This document shows, in pieces, positions 62,565 to 64,000 of a stretch of DNA of 64,000 bases; position 1 is the stretch's first letter; every line of letters starts with the position of its first letter. A program made the position numbers and the translations under genes. The DNA is from Haloferula sp. BvORR071 (GTDB lineage: Bacteria; Verrucomicrobiota; Verrucomicrobiia; Verrucomicrobiales; Akkermansiaceae): the NCBI RefSeq assembly GCF_000739615.1, contig NZ_BATP01000032.1, positions 1-64,000 of the forward strand. The letters run 5' to 3'. The notes under the pieces were generated by a model. The model saw only the letters and a program-made list of their open reading frames with translations. It did no database searches and was not told where the DNA came from.

Positions 62565-64000
62565 ATGTCTGCGATCCTTGCTGACTTCGCCGTCCCGTCC
62601 CTACTCACCGCGCTCATCATCGGCGGCATTCTCGTCGCTGTCATCGGCAGCGCCGTCGTCATGTCCATGTTCTACCGCAAGGCCCAACGTGGCCAGGCAC
62701 TGATCAAATCCGGCGCCCGCGGCACTAAAGTCAGCTTCAACGGCATGACCGTGTTCCCCGTGGTCGAGCGCATGGAGAGCATGGATATCTCCCTGAAGCG
62801 CGTGGAAATCGACCGCGTCGGCAAGAACGGCCTGATCTGTAAGGATAACATCCGCGCGGATATCAAGGTCGCTTTCTTCGTGCGGGTCAACCAGACCGAG
62901 GAGGATGTGCTGCGTGTGGCGCAATCCGTGGGTTGCGATCGCGCCTCCAGCGCGGCTGAGATCCGCGACCTCTTCGACCCCAAGTTCTCCGAGGCGCTCA
63001 AGACCGTGGGCAAACGCTTCCTCTTCACTGAACTCTATGAAGAGCGCGAGACCTTCCGTGACGAGATCATCAAGATCATCGGCACCAACCTGAACGGCTT
63101 CATCCTAGACGACGCTGCGATCGACTACCTGGAGCAGACGCCGCTGGAGATGCTCGACCCCGAGAACATCCTCGACGCGCAGGGTATCAAGAAGATCACC
63201 GAGCTGACCGCGGTTGAAGCGAAGCTTTCGAACAACATCGTCCGCGACAAGGAGAAGGTCATCAAGCAGCAGGACGTCGAGACCCGCGAGGCGATCCTTG
63301 AGCTTGAACGCCAGCTCGCCGAAACCGAGGCCAAGCAGAAGCGCGAGGTCGAGAGCGTGCGTGCCCGTGAAGAGGCGGAAACCCAGAAGGTCCGCGAGGA
63401 AGAGCGCCAGAAGGCCGAGCGTGCCCGCATCTCCGCACAGGAAGAAATCGACGTTGCCACCCAGAACAAGGAGCGCCAGGTCCTCGTGGCCCAGCGCAAC
63501 AAGGAGCGCACCGACGTGGTGGAAGTGGAGCGCGTGAAGCGCGACCAGGAACTCGAATCGATCGAGCGCGAGCGCGTGACCACGCTCAAGGGCATCGAGA
63601 AGGAGAAGGCCGTGGAAGTGGAAAAGAAGGCCATCCAGGACGTCATCAAGGAACGCGTCGCGGTCGAGAAGCTAGTCGTCGCCGAACAAGAGCGCATCAA
63701 GGACACCGAGGCCTTCGCCGGCGCGGATCGCGCGAAGCAGGTCAAGGTCACCTTGGCCGAGGCTGCCGCGCAGGAGGATGTCATCCGCAAGGTTAAGGAA
63801 GCCGAGGGTACCCAGCAGGCTGCTCAGCTGAAGGCCGACCAAGAACTCTATCAGCGCGTGAAGGCGGCGGAGGCTTCGAAGAAGTCGGCCGAACTCAAGG
63901 CCGAGGAAGTCGTCATCTCCGCGGAAGCCGAGCAGGCTGCCAGCGAGAAGCAGGCCTCCGCCAAGAAGTTGCTGGCGGAAGCCACCGCGAAGGAAGCTGC
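62565..64000 (+). CDS. Flotillin (YqiK-like), C-terminus beyond window edge
   Basis: The ATG at 62565 opens a frame to the window edge (about 478 codons). An N-terminal helix (about residues 10-36) is followed by the SPFH domain ('YRKAQRGQALIKSGARGTKVSFNG', about 40-210) and a long Glu/Lys/Arg-rich coiled coil to the end. This is the flotillin layout. Flotillins scaffold membrane microdomains, and the upstream His-rich membrane protein is the typical operon partner. Confidence 0.9.
   Translation, partial: MSAILADFAVPSLLTALIIGGILVAVIGSAVVMSMFYRKAQRGQALIKSGARGTKVSFNGMTVFPVVERMESMDISLKRVEIDRVGKNGLICKDNIRADIKVAFFVRVNQTEEDVLRVAQSVGCDRASSAAEIRDLFDPKFSEALKTVGKRFLFTELYEERETFRDEIIKIIGTNLNGFILDDAAIDYLEQTPLEMLDPENILDAQGIKKITELTAVEAKLSNNIVRDKEKVIKQQDVETREAILELERQLAETEAKQKREVESVRAREEAETQKVREEERQKAERARISAQEEIDVATQNKERQVLVAQRNKERTDVVEVERVKRDQELESIERERVTTLKGIEKEKAVEVEKKAIQDVIKERVAVEKLVVAEQERIKDTEAFAGADRAKQVKVTLAEAAAQEDVIRKVKEAEGTQQAAQLKADQELYQRVKAAEASKKSAELKAEEVVISAEAEQAASEKQASAKKLLAEATAKEA

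Overview
The window looks like chromosomal DNA of a GC-rich member of the Verrucomicrobiota, most like the Luteolibacter/Haloferula side of Verrucomicrobiales. This is inferred from gene content: an autotransporter-repeat protein with a 'WIAGFFPG...DPDGDG' C-terminus, RCC1-repeat secreted proteins, Tat-exported Gfo/Idh/MocA dehydrogenases, 3-keto-disaccharide hydrolase (DUF1080) domains, SHD1 and YXWGXW domains, and a kinase paired with an ECF sigma factor. There is no rRNA operon, CRISPR array, IS element or recognisable prophage. One intact tRNA and one tRNA fragment are present.

Layout. 1-3 kb: two tandem secreted RCC1-repeat genes on the minus strand and an apparent signal-peptide remnant of a third. 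3.3-12.3 kb: a CPBP membrane protease, then three paralogous transmembrane Ser/Thr kinases in tandem; the two larger ones carry two C-type-lectin-like domains each on the far side of the membrane. 12.3-22.7 kb: a truncated haemoglobin, a secreted alpha/beta hydrolase, a double-length UvrA (1902 aa, four ATP-binding cassettes) and a Gln/Arg-rich YXWGXW protein. 23-27 kb: a VOC protein, a fourth kinase with a zinc ribbon and multi-span membrane region, an ECF-like sigma factor, then intergenic palindromic repeats. 27.3-33.1 kb: a methyltransferase diverging from a flavin-dependent halogenase, a second halogenase-like gene lacking the catalytic residues, two small membrane proteins and alanine racemase. 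33.2-37.6 kb: a 1437-aa LamG/autotransporter-repeat protein.

38-53 kb: mostly single genes (exonuclease-like protein, SASA-type esterase, GNAT, release factor 3, ParE-type toxin-antitoxin pair, secreted C39-like peptidase, EamA permease, SPFH protein). Within this stretch a 1.5-kb segment between a tRNA 3' fragment and an intact tRNA holds a frameshifted gene. 42.9-45.3 kb and 53.6-59 kb contain sugar-catabolism genes (three Gfo/Idh/MocA dehydrogenases, a two-domain DUF1080 protein, an MFS permease). 59-64 kb: a secreted propeller-like protein, a LolC/E-type permease, and a YqiJ-YqiK-like pair (His-rich membrane protein plus flotillin, the latter cut by the window edge).

The main themes are envelope and secreted functions, kinase-based signalling, and oxidative catabolism of sugars. 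The items most worth following up are the tandem lectin-kinases, the active/degenerate halogenase pair, the double UvrA, and the dispersed palindromic repeat seen at about 27.0 and 53.4 kb. Several starts were moved downstream of the longest possible frame, using signal peptides, paralogue alignment or terminators; these choices are explained in the entries.
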